DNA from: Elymus sibiricus
Lineage: Eukaryota > Streptophyta > Magnoliopsida > Poales > Poaceae
Assembly (NCBI GenBank): GCA_039707655.1
Contig: CM077668.1
Location: 403,664,130 to 403,728,129, forward strand
DNA: 64,000 bases
Reading direction: 5' to 3'
Shown: positions 45,601 to 55,953 of the stretch, piece by piece
How positions within the stretch are numbered: the stretch's first letter is position 1
How the letters are laid out: each line of letters opens with the position of its first letter
Notes under the pieces: generated by a model
What the model saw: only the letters and a program-made list of their open reading frames with translations
The model's database searches: none
What the model was told of the DNA's origin: nothing
Program-made: the position numbers and the translations under genes

Positions 45601-48600
45601 TCCTGTACAATCCAACTGCCCAGAAGGATTATGTTCTCTTTTATAGATACTACATTGTATGTTAACTCCAGGTTTGACTACATTGTATGTTAACTCTTGT
45701 TCGTGGTTCCTGCCCATACGATCAACTTTTCTTTAAAACTTCCAGCATAGGATTCAGGCCACACAGCAGCGCCGCCGCCCGCTGCTTCCTCCCTTCCTCT
45801 CCCCTTCGTCGCCCCCCGCGCGGGCGGCCGAGGGGCCCCAATCTTAGCCGCCGGTCACTCCCCCTCCCATCCCTCCCCTCCGCCGCCGCTGGAGGAAGCC
45901 GCCAGGCTAAGCCCGGGCGGCTGACGGCGGTGGCGGAGGAGCCTCTCCTTCTTGCGCGCGAGGGTGGCGCGGGGCACCCGGGCGAGCGGAAGTGCGCCCC
46001 CGGATCCGAGCCTCCGCGGCGGTGGCTTGCTCCTGGCGGCGAGCGTCGGCGGATCGGCGCTGCGGCACCTCGGATCGGCGGCGGCGTGGAGGGATTTGGT
46101 GGACTGGTCGGCTGCGGGCGTGGATGGCCCTCCGGTCAGATCTGATCTGGCCAGAGTGGCTTGCTCGCTCCGCGGCGGCGGAGATCGGTGGTGGTCCGTG
46201 CGCACGATGCGAGATGGAGGTTCGTCGAGCGGATCCGGGTGAAAACCTCGTTCTCGGCTTGTTGCCAAGACCGGCGATGGTGGCACTCTTTTGTGTCGTT
46301 ACCTTCTTGAAGGCATCGCCGTGGAGAAGCTCCAGACCTATATCCGCTACCTCCAGGGGAAACCCTAGATCAGTAGATCGGATGACGGCGGCGCTCTGGT
46401 GTCGTTTCCCCCTTGAGGGCTTCATTCTTGGAGGTGTACACAGGCTTGAGGGACCAGTGGACGGCTTCTTTGGTGGAGCGGTGCTTCATCTTACTCATTG
46501 ATGGCGGCGGATCTCGGCGGCGTGGCGCAGTGGAGACTCGGCGTCCGATGCGCGGAGATGGACTCGCGCAGGAGGAGGACGCTGTCTGGCGTCATGGTGG
46601 CGTCGATGGCAGAGAGGCCTGGCAAGGTCGGTGCGTTAGTTTCTGCTCTGAAGATGGATTGGTGGAAGACGGCGGCGACGACACATGAGAGTGCGTCGGA
46701 CCGGTTTGTACCCCAAACCCAGTATGTGGCTCGGTTGGGCCCTCCTGCTTTAGATGTTAGGCTTTGGTGCGATGTCTGTTTGGTATTAGGCTCGGACTAT
46801 CGGCACCCCTTCATCAAGTGGATAGGAGTAGCGACAGTTGTTGCTAAGATGGTGGCTTCAGACTATCTGATGTACTACTTTGTAAGGTCTCTGTGAATAA
46901 TTAATAAAATGGCTGCATGCATCGCCCAGATGCAGAGGCCGGGGGTAATCCTCCTTTTCAAAAAAAAAAAAAAAAAACTCTTGGTTGTGATAGTCTGAAA
47001 AAACCTGAATCGTATCTGTACTGTTGTTGGGTTTATCGGACGTTAATAGATATTTTCCTCTTTTCTTACTGAACACAACCAATCAATATCAATGATGGGA
47101 TTATACATGCTGGTGGTTTCAAACATTTCCAGAGAACATGAAACCCAAAAATTGGAACAAAAATAAAATCCATCACATTTTAAAATATGTTTTTACCATG
47201 TTCTAGTCGCTGTAATTTGAATTCCCGTATTTACACTGTTCATCGCAGACACATCCCATCACTGAAGTCAGAAAATATTATTTGGTTCCTGATTTGGCTA
47301 CGGGACAAGGAGTGGACCATCTTGATGCCTATTCAAAATTTAGACCGGTGACTGGAGATGGGGAGTGTTTCTACAGGAGCTTCATATTTTCCTACCTTGT
47401 AATCGACTAATTGTTCTCCTCTCTTTTCCTTAGTATAAGATATAGGTTTACTTATTTAATTTTCTCTGTTTATGCAAATGTACAACAGGAGCAAGTTCTT
47501 GATAGGCAGGACACACATGAGGAACACCGTCTTCTTGATGCTGTTAAAAGAGTGTCTTTGCTACATGCAGATCTTAGATGGACCTCTGAATTTCCCAGGA
47601 GCTACAGAGTAAGTTCTTGCCTTCTCAATATTTGTTTTTTCTTAGATAAACATGCCTGTAAGGGATGATTCTCTTCAGGTTACAGTACACTTCAAGTTGG
47701 ATCTGGCATCTCACTATCTTTGTTTGTCATTTGCAGGGATGCACAATTTCTTACAGTAGTGGCATGCCATCGCAGTTTTACACTGTTGGCACAAACTCAA
47801 ATTTGAAGTTTATTGTGATGTTAACAACCTGATCGTAACAACGACCTTAAGAGAAATTTACTTGCAAGAACAATGGCAATATAACGGGGAAATAACACAA
47901 TTTTATTCTTGTTTGAGTACTGCAACAATGTGCACCTGCTGGTTATTATTATGTAGTCATCTCACTGTTTTGTTCCTATGCTATAGTATATGCTTAATGA
48001 CTGACACTTCTCAGGCAAGTTGTCTTAGCTGTGTTCTTTCTTATCTTGCCATGGATCAATATTCTGTATGTATTATGTAACCTATGGTGTGTAATGATTA
48101 TCCACTGAATTATTTGAGTCGCTGATTCTTTCAGGCATTTAAGAAGCTGATTAAGAAAGTAAAGAGATGGAAGAGGCATGGCAGGTGGAAGTGGAACAGC
48201 ATAGCATCTACTAGCAGGTTTTTAATTCGCTTGTTTTCTGCAATTCCATCGAAGTATTGTAGTCAAATGCATTCCACCTCATTGACATAATATATTCCCT
48301 TTTTAGCTACCGTAAAGAGAAACTTCTCGAGTTCTTCAGAGGTTACGATACGACGGAAGACAGTGAGAAAAACACCCTTGAACTTATATTTCCTTCTGTT
48401 CATCATAATTCATGTTTCTGACCCATTTTATTGGTTAGTTCTTACTTTCCTCAGATTAGTAGTAGCTATCTGGATATGCTCGCACGGGAAGCAGTATGAA
48501 CTGCGTATACCAGGGCTCGATAAAAATTACAGTCTGAAAGATGTCAGTATCAGCATCTCTCCTCCCTTGCTGAATTTCCAGTGCGTCCATTCTTCGACAT

Positions 48601-48877
48601 TTTACCTGACCCGTTGCTCTACAAACAGTGGTGCTTTCAGCACGTCACTCCATCTCGTGAGTACGCGGACCATGTTATGATGACGGCCTTGGCCGAGGCG
48701 CTTGAGGTACCCCTTAGAGTGGAGCAACTCAATGGAGGACCCGCTCACGATATCTACACTGGTCCTGGACCCGGAGTTCCCCGTGTGAGTGTGACCCTTC
48801 TGTACACGGGCAATCACTACGACGTCCTCTACCCACGCGCTCCTCCTGCCGAGAGTTCAAGTCAACAGACTTCCTGA
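42663..48877 (+). CDS. Otubain-like OTU-domain deubiquitinase (peptidase C65 family), about ten exons
   Basis: ATG at 42663. Exons by splice signals and frame: 42663-43151, 43253-43300, 45188-45263 (see below), 45460-45507, 47249-47398, 47489-47608, 48135-48217, 48307-48362, about 48460-48542, 48629-48877. Exon 1 encodes a low-complexity Ser/Ala/Pro/Glu N-terminus. Exon 4 gives HGEEWHYSQHVNHQ; exon 5 THPITEVRKYYLVPDLATGQ then TGDGECFYRSFIFSYL with the catalytic Asp-Gly-x-Cys; exon 10 WCFQHVTPSREYADHVMMTA and YTGNHYDVLYPR with the catalytic His. These are the otubain signatures for cleaving ubiquitin isopeptide bonds. Exon 3 (76 nt) shifts exon 4 out of frame, whereas direct joining of exons 2 and 4 stays in frame. 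The exon 8/9 junction is also uncertain: in-frame reading needs an acceptor at 48459, and a conserved-looking VSDPFYWLVLTFLRLVVA lies partly upstream of it. The gene may be functional with alternative splicing, or a young pseudogene. Confidence 0.78.
43409..45290 (+). repeat. Tandem triplication within intron 2 of the otubain-like gene
   Basis: Three related units begin ctgtaatagaagcagaatct at 43409, 43935 and 44649. Each contains gattattctattta, the cttggcagtgg..gctg..gtgatattt segment, tttgccagcagta and the gtctggcatcatattttgaag segment. Unit spacing is 526 and 714 bp. Unit 3 contains the intact exon 45188-45263; unit 2 contains a copy (44469-44520) with 23 bp replaced by one base; unit 1 has none. 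Confidence 0.88.
45706..46977 (+). mobile_element. Polyadenylated LINE-type insertion in an otubain-like intron
   Basis: A GC-rich first part without a conserved ORF is followed by a tail that ends ttaataaaatggctgcatgc, a cagatgcagaggccgggggt segment and an 18-nt A run (46960-46977). This 3' end is a familiar one for Triticeae LINE-type elements. No RT is present, so this is an internally deleted, non-autonomous or truncated copy. A possible decayed target duplication is aactcttgttcgtgg (45692) against aactcttggttgtga (46976), so the left boundary is tentative. The insertion is absent from coding sequence and sits between exons 4 and 5. Confidence 0.65.
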
Positions 48878-49536
48878 AGAAATCATCCTGCTGATTAGAG
48901 TTGAAGTCAACAGATTCTGCTGGATGTTGCTGAGTTTAGGTGGTAGAGTTAGACAAACTGGGTAGCCATAGAATACACTTGTGCATTCTTCTTCTGTTGG
49001 CACAAACTGGCTGCTCCCTTGTCTGAAGATTGACAAGGAAGAACTCGTGCTGTGCTTTTTCTGAATTGTTGGCTGGTGTACTGTGAATCTTCTGTGATCA
49101 CATTCCAACTTGTTAATTCCGTCCATCTTGATATCATGATATGAATTGGTCTGTTGGTATGTTTGGTGGACATGTCTTGCCCGTTTTGTTCACAGCAATG
49201 TGGACGATCTTCCTTGCCTATCCTAATGAAGCAGATACACATATACTTGTGCAGCATTATTTCTTCTGTTGGGACATACTGCTGGTTATGAAAGCAATCT
49301 TTTAATTAGTTCATGTGATTAGTTTATATGCGCTGAATGTCTGTTTGTGATTCTTTCTATCTCTGCTGGTTTACCCTTGTGTCTGTACTAGCTCGGTAGA
49401 AATACAGCGAAACAAGTGCACCCAAGAGCACAAAATGCAAAAAGAAGAGTCGCCTAAATTTGAGCAGCTGAACAATTGCCCCTGCACTGGCACATAATAC
49501 ATATGCAGTAACAAGTGATCAGTCATCGTTCAATAA
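48878..49536. other. 3' flank of the otubain-like gene
   Basis: Probable 3' UTR and intergenic sequence. The 48880-49300 part is T/G-rich without ORFs. No separate feature recognised. Confidence 0.45.
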
Positions 49537-49538
49537 TA

Positions 49539-49619
49539 CTTCCTCTGTAACTTAATATGAGACGTTTTTTGACACTGTCATGGAGTCTAAAAACGTCTTA
49601 TAAAAAGTTACAGAGGGAG
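49539..49619. mobile_element. Stowaway MITE, 81 bp
   Basis: Starts cttcctctgtaacttaatat and ends ataaaaagttacagagggag, an inverted-repeat pair, with TA on both sides (49537-49538, 49620-49621). The interior gagacgttttt / aaaaacgtctt extends the inverted repeat, so nearly the whole element can fold into one hairpin. A compact, well-preserved copy. Confidence 0.92.
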
Positions 49620-50316
49620 TAATTCAAATGATGAGAAGGAACTTTCAACTTGCTTGTACAACTGCATCACCACATAATAATTGATGGTCTTGTCCTCTGC
49701 TTGAGACAAGATGAGTAAAAAACTTCCTTTCACCAACAGTAGCGGAGATGATCTTGCTAGGCCAGCACAGAAAAATGAACATGGTTGGCAGTTACAATGT
49801 CTCAACAGGAACACACGTGGGACCTGACAAGCCGTTCTTCGGCTTATCAGTACAGGTTTTAGTTCTTGATATTATATTAAAATTGAATACTGGAGGAAGC
49901 ATAAATTCCTCCAGTTCAGTCTTATGTTCAGATTGAACACATGTTGATTGGTAAATTATATTAAGAAGACCACAAGTTAAAAGAGCAAAATAATTCTTCA
50001 GTTCAAGATAATAGGAACATCACGCAGAGTAGTTAGCACGCATTTCAAACACACATCAAAATGACTTGATAATTTTAGAATCAACATGCACAACCGTCAC
50101 TTCCTTCAAGGAATGGTGTCGAAAACAGGCATAGATTGCACAAAACACGAAACAGTGTGAGCTTCTTGATCATAAATTTATATGCATCAACAAAGATGCT
50201 AGTAGGCTTATGGTGGATCTGATTCATACATATTGCAGCAGAAGAGGTACAAACGTCTAGGACATAAAGAAGCACCAGTTCACTCAACAGTCTTCAGTGT
50301 TCGGACGAACCATCTA

Positions 50317-51520
50317 TTATTCTAGTGTCGGAAAGAAAGTATGTGGAACAAGAGTTTGTTTGAGCTGCAAATTAGTAAGACCGAGTGACTTGTGATGGAA
50401 AGTGGCGACGAACTTACCATCCATGTCAATCTGAAGAAGCCACTCGGCATACTGGACTAGCACAAGCAACTGACCATCCACATACATGACTACCGCATAC
50501 CAACAATTGTCATGTTCTCCACACAACACCTTCATCTCAGTGACCGGCAATTCAATCTTGCACTTGAAGGTCCAGACCTCGCTTTCATAGTCCTGCAACA
50601 CCCAGATATCGATGGTATTTGCGGCCTCATTACAACTAAACATGCCAAGCACGCCATCCATGTCAAACAAGTCAGCATCGGCCGGAACATTTCTAAAAAC
50701 TGGAACAACTGGAGCATGCATCTGCCGGAACGACTCAGTTGTGGTGTCAAATACCACTATCATGTTGCTTTCAGTCTCATTTTGGTCTATGTGCCAATGC
50801 AGGTTGCCACGAAACAGAACAGCCGACGTAGCCTCACGATGTAAAAGCAGTTCCTCAACCTCCGGCGGGCACCTGATGTTCCTCAACGGCTGGACGGATC
50901 CCAATGCAAAGATGTAGCAGGCATCATCATAAAAATAGATTTCCTCCTCATGATAATCCATTTCCTCCTCATGATCATCGGTTTCCTCCTCATGATCATC
51001 GGTTTCCTCATTTTTACGATACAATAGTATCCGGTACTCGCCGGTAGGGTGGTGCCGATACATCCCCAAGACCGTGCAACAGACCTTGAAGTCACAAAGC
51101 GCAGGCATGGGAGCGTGTTGATGAGTGGCTGGGTTGTAGATGGAGGAGCAGGCATCCTTCCCGTACCTGTTGTATGAAATGAGGAGGCCGTCGCAGCAGG
51201 CCACCAGGCCACACTCCCTCTCGTCAAGCTGGGTGACGTGTTGCAGCTGGGCGTCGGCAGCCCGATGGTCGTAGGTGATGAGGTCCCGGTTGTGGAAGGC
51301 GGCCGCCGTAACTGTGGCCGGAGGTGATGAGGAGGGCGGGCTGGCGGGCGTGGTGAGCGAGGAGGAAATCGCGGGTGGTGGTTGTGCGGCACCAGGCGCG
51401 GCTGATGGCGCGGCAGCAGAGGAGGGCTTTGGGGGGCAGGCGGACAAGGATCTCACAGATTGCCGGCTGGGAGAGGCTGCCGATCGCCCGATCCACGTCC
51501 CGGGAGTGAAGAGTCTCCAC
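50317..51520 (-). pseudogene. F-box protein gene with one frameshift and no in-frame ATG
   Basis: Minus strand. From about 51520 the frame encodes an F-box ([40 protein letters not shown]), which in live proteins binds SKP1 of the SCF ubiquitin ligase. The rest, a grass-type F-box-associated domain, lies in another frame: [23 protein letters not shown]-like SIYNPATHQHAPMPALCDF, MYRHHPTGEYRILLYRKNE, FRGNLHWHIDQNETES, ESEVWTFKCKIELPVTEMKV, ending HTFFPTLE at 50317. The switch requires one extra C near 51300 (GGC GGC CGC C TTC). No ATG was found in frame upstream of the F-box; 51456 offers only a GTG. Either the gene is recently broken or the downstream part alone is expressed. A close paralogue lies at 55421-57768 on the same strand. 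Confidence 0.82.
50940..51009 (-). repeat. 21-bp coding tandem repeat in the F-box gene (acidic DDHEEET units)
   Basis: Three 21-bp units (on the + strand tttcctcctcatgatcatcg with small changes) encode ETDDHEEETDDHEEEMDYHE. The unit length is a multiple of three, so copy changes keep the frame. The paralogue at 57.3 kb lacks this block (PRNENPATDACYIF). Confidence 0.88.
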
Positions 51521-51580
51521 GGAATGGGTACTCCTAGTAACTAGGAACGGACTGGCTCTATCTTTATCCAGGTTTGTTGC

Positions 51581-51628
51581 AAGGAGTACACAAAAATATT
51601 CTCGAAAAAAAAGGAGTACACAAAAATA
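51581..51628 (+). mobile_element. Putative 12-bp LINE end insertion with 18-bp target duplication
   Basis: AAGGAGTACACAAAAATA occurs at 51581-51598 and 51611-51628, perfectly repeated around ttctcgaaaaaa. The same ttctcg plus A run ends the LINE remnant at 5738-5753. A severely 5'-truncated LINE insertion would look like this; slippage duplication is the alternative. Confidence 0.55.
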
Positions 51629-51686
51629 GAGACTGATCAGTTATTTTTCTTAAAATCAAACAAAATGATTGAGACCTTCAAAAATA

Positions 51687-51783
51687 CTCCCTCCGTCCCA
51701 TAATGTATCACTACAGACCAACAAAATATTAATTTTAAAAAAATTAGCTAACATGAATATCCTATATATTGGTCTGTAGTGAA
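51687..51783. mobile_element. Stowaway-like MITE with degenerate right end
   Basis: The left end ctccctccgtcccataatg follows TA (51685-51686). cactacagaccaa (51709) is inverted at ttggtctgtagtg (51769-51781), but no ggagggag terminus follows, so the right end is lost or decayed. Confidence 0.7.
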
Positions 51784-51873
51784 TCTATAGTGAATATCCT
51801 TTTTTAGGGAACGCCACACCATGGCTAGCTTTATTGATATGCACCCATAATTGCTACATTGTTTATAATATTA

Positions 51874-51911
51874 CTCCCTCCGTACGCTCTTATATTTCTT
51901 TACGGAGGGAG
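51874..51911. mobile_element. 38-bp remnant consisting only of two Stowaway ends
   Basis: ctccctccgtacgctcttat then atttctttacggagggag, flanked by TA on both sides (51872-51873, 51912-51913). Both 11-bp termini are perfect while almost the whole interior is missing. Confidence 0.85.
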
Positions 51912-52848
51912 TACAAATCAAAAAGCACAAGACCAAGCGGCTTGCTTGGTAAGCTGCCAACAAAAAATTCCAAATCAAAAAGCACAAGATCGACTATGCC
52001 TCTTTGTATCTCGTCAAAGACGCAATCGAACTCGCTGTCATTCAATCTTTTTTTCTCTTTGAGCCTTTGTCACTCGCCATCACCTGTAACCTGCTGTTTG
52101 GCCTCTTGGTTCGATGAAATGTTCAGACGGAGAAATTGAGACATCGAAATACATGTAAAAATCCATCAAGCACCAAACCTTGTTGATTGGCCGCAATAGT
52201 AGACCACCGGTAAGTATTGATAATCGTCCAAAAAATATTGGCGGGAGCATCATCCCGATCTACATAGATAGCAGTGTCAACATCGCCAGACCAAGTTATC
52301 AACCTTGCTCACAAAGTTTCGAAATGCCGATGAGCATATAGCAGACAGTTAAAGAAGACACCGTTGTCGCCGTCGATGACCATGGAGACACGCCCATTGA
52401 ACATCTACAAGAACCAACCCGTCGTCCATACCATACCGATGAGCATAGCATACACTTGAGTATTCTTCTTCATCTTATGGCACAAACTGCTAGGGCCAAA
52501 AATTTATAGAACACCCTCCAAAATCTTTTTGGAGGCCGTGGATATGACGACTCTGCTACAGTTGCTCTTAAAGAATCCAATTAAATGTGAGCTTCCTACT
52601 CTTATCTTTCCCTTGTAAATGCCTCAGATTACGTCTTCGCTATGTTTTTTTTTCTGATATGGTGATATGCACATGTAGAAAATCACCTCAATGTAAGTAC
52701 CAAGTGTCGGCCTATATAAACAACTAGGTTCACTATGTTCACAAGCATTGAGTGCCATGTCGTGGTGCAAAATGCAAAAGGTGCGCTCATAGACCTACAC
52801 CAAAGAGGTCTATATATACCTAAAAATGTTGAAGACTCTTACTCTGAG

Positions 52849-52886
52849 CCCCCCCCCCCCCCCACCCCCCCCCACCCCCACACCCC
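52849..52886 (+). repeat. Poly-C tract
   Basis: A run of C interrupted by single A bases (38 bp). Low complexity; no feature is attached to it. Confidence 0.9.
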
Positions 52887-53689
52887 AAAATGATTTTTAG
52901 TAGCGAGGACTAGCTGGGAAGAGGAAGAAAGAGAGAGTCTAGGAGCAACGGGGATGGGGACACAGAGGAAAGCATAAGTTCTCTATTTTCTCTTCTAGCA
53001 TCCGAGGAGGGGATTTGGCTTTGTGTTTTCCCAGTGCCTCCCATTCCTAATGTTCTTGGATTCTCCTTCCCCTTCCCTTTAGCTTGCACAACCGTTGGCA
53101 CATACTGCTGGTGGCACTGGATTGATCAGTTGGTATATATACAAGGATGCAAATAATCGTTTAGTAATGAGCTCTGGTACAACTGCACCCAAGAGCCCAA
53201 ATTAATGGAGTTCAAGACAACCAACATACCTTTCGCCGATTTCATATCGCAGACACACTTGTGGAATATATTAGTAATCTGGATGCATACCTTATATGAT
53301 GCACCCAGTGTGTGAAATGTAACCGCATCCTAATACATGCAGTAACAACTAACTGATGAGAGGGGGCATGCCACACGCTTTACAACCGCATCGCCACAAA
53401 TTTGTGGCGTTGTCCTCTGCTTGATAAGAAAAAATCAGACGAACTTCCCTTCGAGCAATGGTGGCTGAGATGGCCTTGCAACGCCAGCAGAGAAAAATGA
53501 ATATGGCAGGCAGTTACAACAGGAAAGCGGCATGAGACCTGACCTGACAACCCTTTCCTCCGCTTATCACTACAGGTTCTCCTTGCGCTTATGTCAAGGT
53601 TGAATATCAGAAGAAGCATCAATCAATTCCCTTAAATGGTTAGCAGCTAAAGACATGTTGTTACAGATAACTCCTAACGATGCAACTGG

Positions 53690-55230
53690 AAGACATAATT
53701 ATAGCACAACATGTCAATGCCTAACCAGGCGTGATGGGTTCATGACTAAAAATCAGGTGCGAGTTGCTGGTCATCAAAGAGGATAATCTGCCTTTTTTCA
53801 ACGTCAGCTACAACAAAACCTGGAACCACGAAACTAATGCTGAACACTCATATAGTACTACAAAGATATGGAATAATCTCAAGAAAACAAGACAACCTTC
53901 ATCTTCATCAGTTAAGAAAAACAGAGACATGAGGCAGACCAATAGCCAAATATTTCAAACACTGACCAAAATGACTTGATAATTTTAGCATCGACATGCA
54001 CAGTAGCCACTCCTGCCCAAAAGGATATCCAAAGAAAAATAAATTTCATGCAACCATGTGACAGTCAAAGCTTCTTGATCACAGCTTTCTATACATCAAC
54101 AAAGAAGCTAGTGGATTTGGATTCACAACTTGGAGCCAAATGAAGCATTATTTCCTTAAATGGTCATGACTAAAAATCATGTGCAACTTGCTGGTCAACA
54201 CAGAGGATAATTTGCCTTAATTCCATGGTCAGCTACAACAAAACCTGGAACCACGAAACTAATATATATATTTGCTGAACATTTACTATGAAGACATGGG
54301 ATAATATCCAAAAACCAAGACAACCTCGATAAAAGGCCAAGTTAATTCTTCATCAGTAATCAGCTAAGAACAACAGAGACATGAGGCAGATCGATTGGCA
54401 TATTTCAGACACTGACAAAAATGACTTGGTAATTTTAGCATCGACATGCACAGTAGCCACTTCTGCCCAAAAGGATATCCAAAGAAAAATAAATTTCATG
54501 TAACCATGTGACAGTCACAGCTGCTTGATCATTTCATAACTCTGTGCACATCAACAAAGGAACAATTGAATTCATAGTACCTATTGCTTAAAGTGGAACC
54601 AAATGAAGCATTATTTCCTTAAATGGTTAGCAAATAAAATGAAATGATAGATAATTCCTTACAATGATAAGCAGCTAATGTGAAATAATGGATATAATTC
54701 CAAATGATGAACCAGAAAGTAGGATTTATAACAGAACATTTCAATATAGAACCATATGGAATGGATTCTTGAACAAGAATAACAACAGAACTCACTGATA
54801 GGGTGAGTACAAAATGCAGTCATTTATTCTATTTACGCGCGGTGTTTCAAGCCCTTATAGAAACATAGAGACAAAAGGCAGGTAGATTGCCAAGTAGTAA
54901 GAACTGAGAAGACCACTAGATAAAAGAGTAAACTAATCCTTCAGTTAAAAAAAAACAGAAACATCACATCATGGTTTTCGAGTCGCGACTCATCTGAGTC
55001 GAGTCGCTCTGGGGCAGCGACTCGGAAAAAGTCGAGCCTGCAGTTGCGACTAGTCGCGACCGAGTCGACACTAAGTTGAGTCGTCATTTTTTTGCGACTC
55101 ATCGACTAGTCGACGACTAGTCGCGCGACTCGAAAACCATGCATCACATATAATAGTTCACACATATTTGAAAGACATATCAAAATGACTTGCTAATTTT
55201 AGAATTAACATGCACAGTATTCACTGCCTT
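53690..55230 (-). pseudogene. Vestigial 3' ends of further F-box gene copies
   Basis: The downstream flank of the F-box gene at 50.3 kb carries aaaatgacttgataatttta followed by g-atcaacatgcaca (50058). Related text recurs at 53968, 54417 and 55182, the last directly downstream of the second F-box gene. The copies at 53968 and 54417 belong to a tandem duplication of about 450 bp (53700-54110 and 54150-54560) and have no coding sequence attached. I read them as remains of one or two additional F-box copies that lost their bodies. Confidence 0.65.
54970..55141. mobile_element. hAT-type MITE, 172 bp
   Basis: Terminal inverted repeats catggttttcgagtcgcg and cgcgcgactcgaaaaccatg, flanked by a perfect 8-bp duplication CATCACAT (54962-54969 and 55142-55149), the length typical of hAT elements. 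The interior consists largely of gagtcg and gactagtcg motifs. No coding capacity. Confidence 0.92.
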
Positions 55231-55953
55231 CAACATGACAGGGTGACAGAACAAGCATAGATTGCACGGAACTACATAACAATAACAGCTTCTTGATCAT
55301 AACTTTATATGCACCAACAAAGGAGCTAATGGAACATAGCGGGTCCAATTCATTCATACTGTAGGTCATGAGGATACAAACGTTTAGGCCATTAAGAAGA
55401 ACCCGCTCACTCAACAGCCCTCAGATGAAAGGTGGAGCATTCACAACATAACCCTCTAGCGCCGGAAAGAATGTATGCAGAACAAGAGTTTGTTTGAGCT
55501 GAAGTTGAGTAAGACAGAGGTCTTCACGGTAGAAACTTCCAACCAACTTGCCATCCATGTTAATCTGAAACAGCCCATTGTCAAATCGTGATAGCACGAG
55601 CAACTCACCATTGCCGCCGGGCACAACCACAATCAACATATCGCCACGCTTCGCCCTAACCTGCCTCATGTCACACTGCATCTTGATCTCCTCAAACGGC
55701 AATTCAAAGCGGTATTTTAAGGTCCAGACCTCGCTTTCGTAGTCCTGCATCATCCAGATGCCAATGATTTTGCCTTCATCATTAGAGCAGGCCATGCCGA
55801 GGATGCCTTCCATTTCAAACATGCCAGCAAACAGGCCATCACTGCTAGGAACGACTGGACCACGCATCCGCCGGAACGACTCAGCTGTGGTGTCGAATAC
55901 CATTATCACTTTGGCTGCGCTCTCATACTGCTGTAGGTGCCAATGCAGGCTAC

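Noticed and set aside
45687..46501. Several overlapping 90-170 codon frames on both strands
   Set aside because: Frequent in GC-rich sequence without stops; none conserved-looking, and the segment is the body of a polyadenylated insertion.
52849..52886. C-rich tract as a possible regulatory quadruplex
   Set aside because: Simple homopolymer with scattered A; no gene nearby in suitable position and such tracts are common, so no function is claimed.
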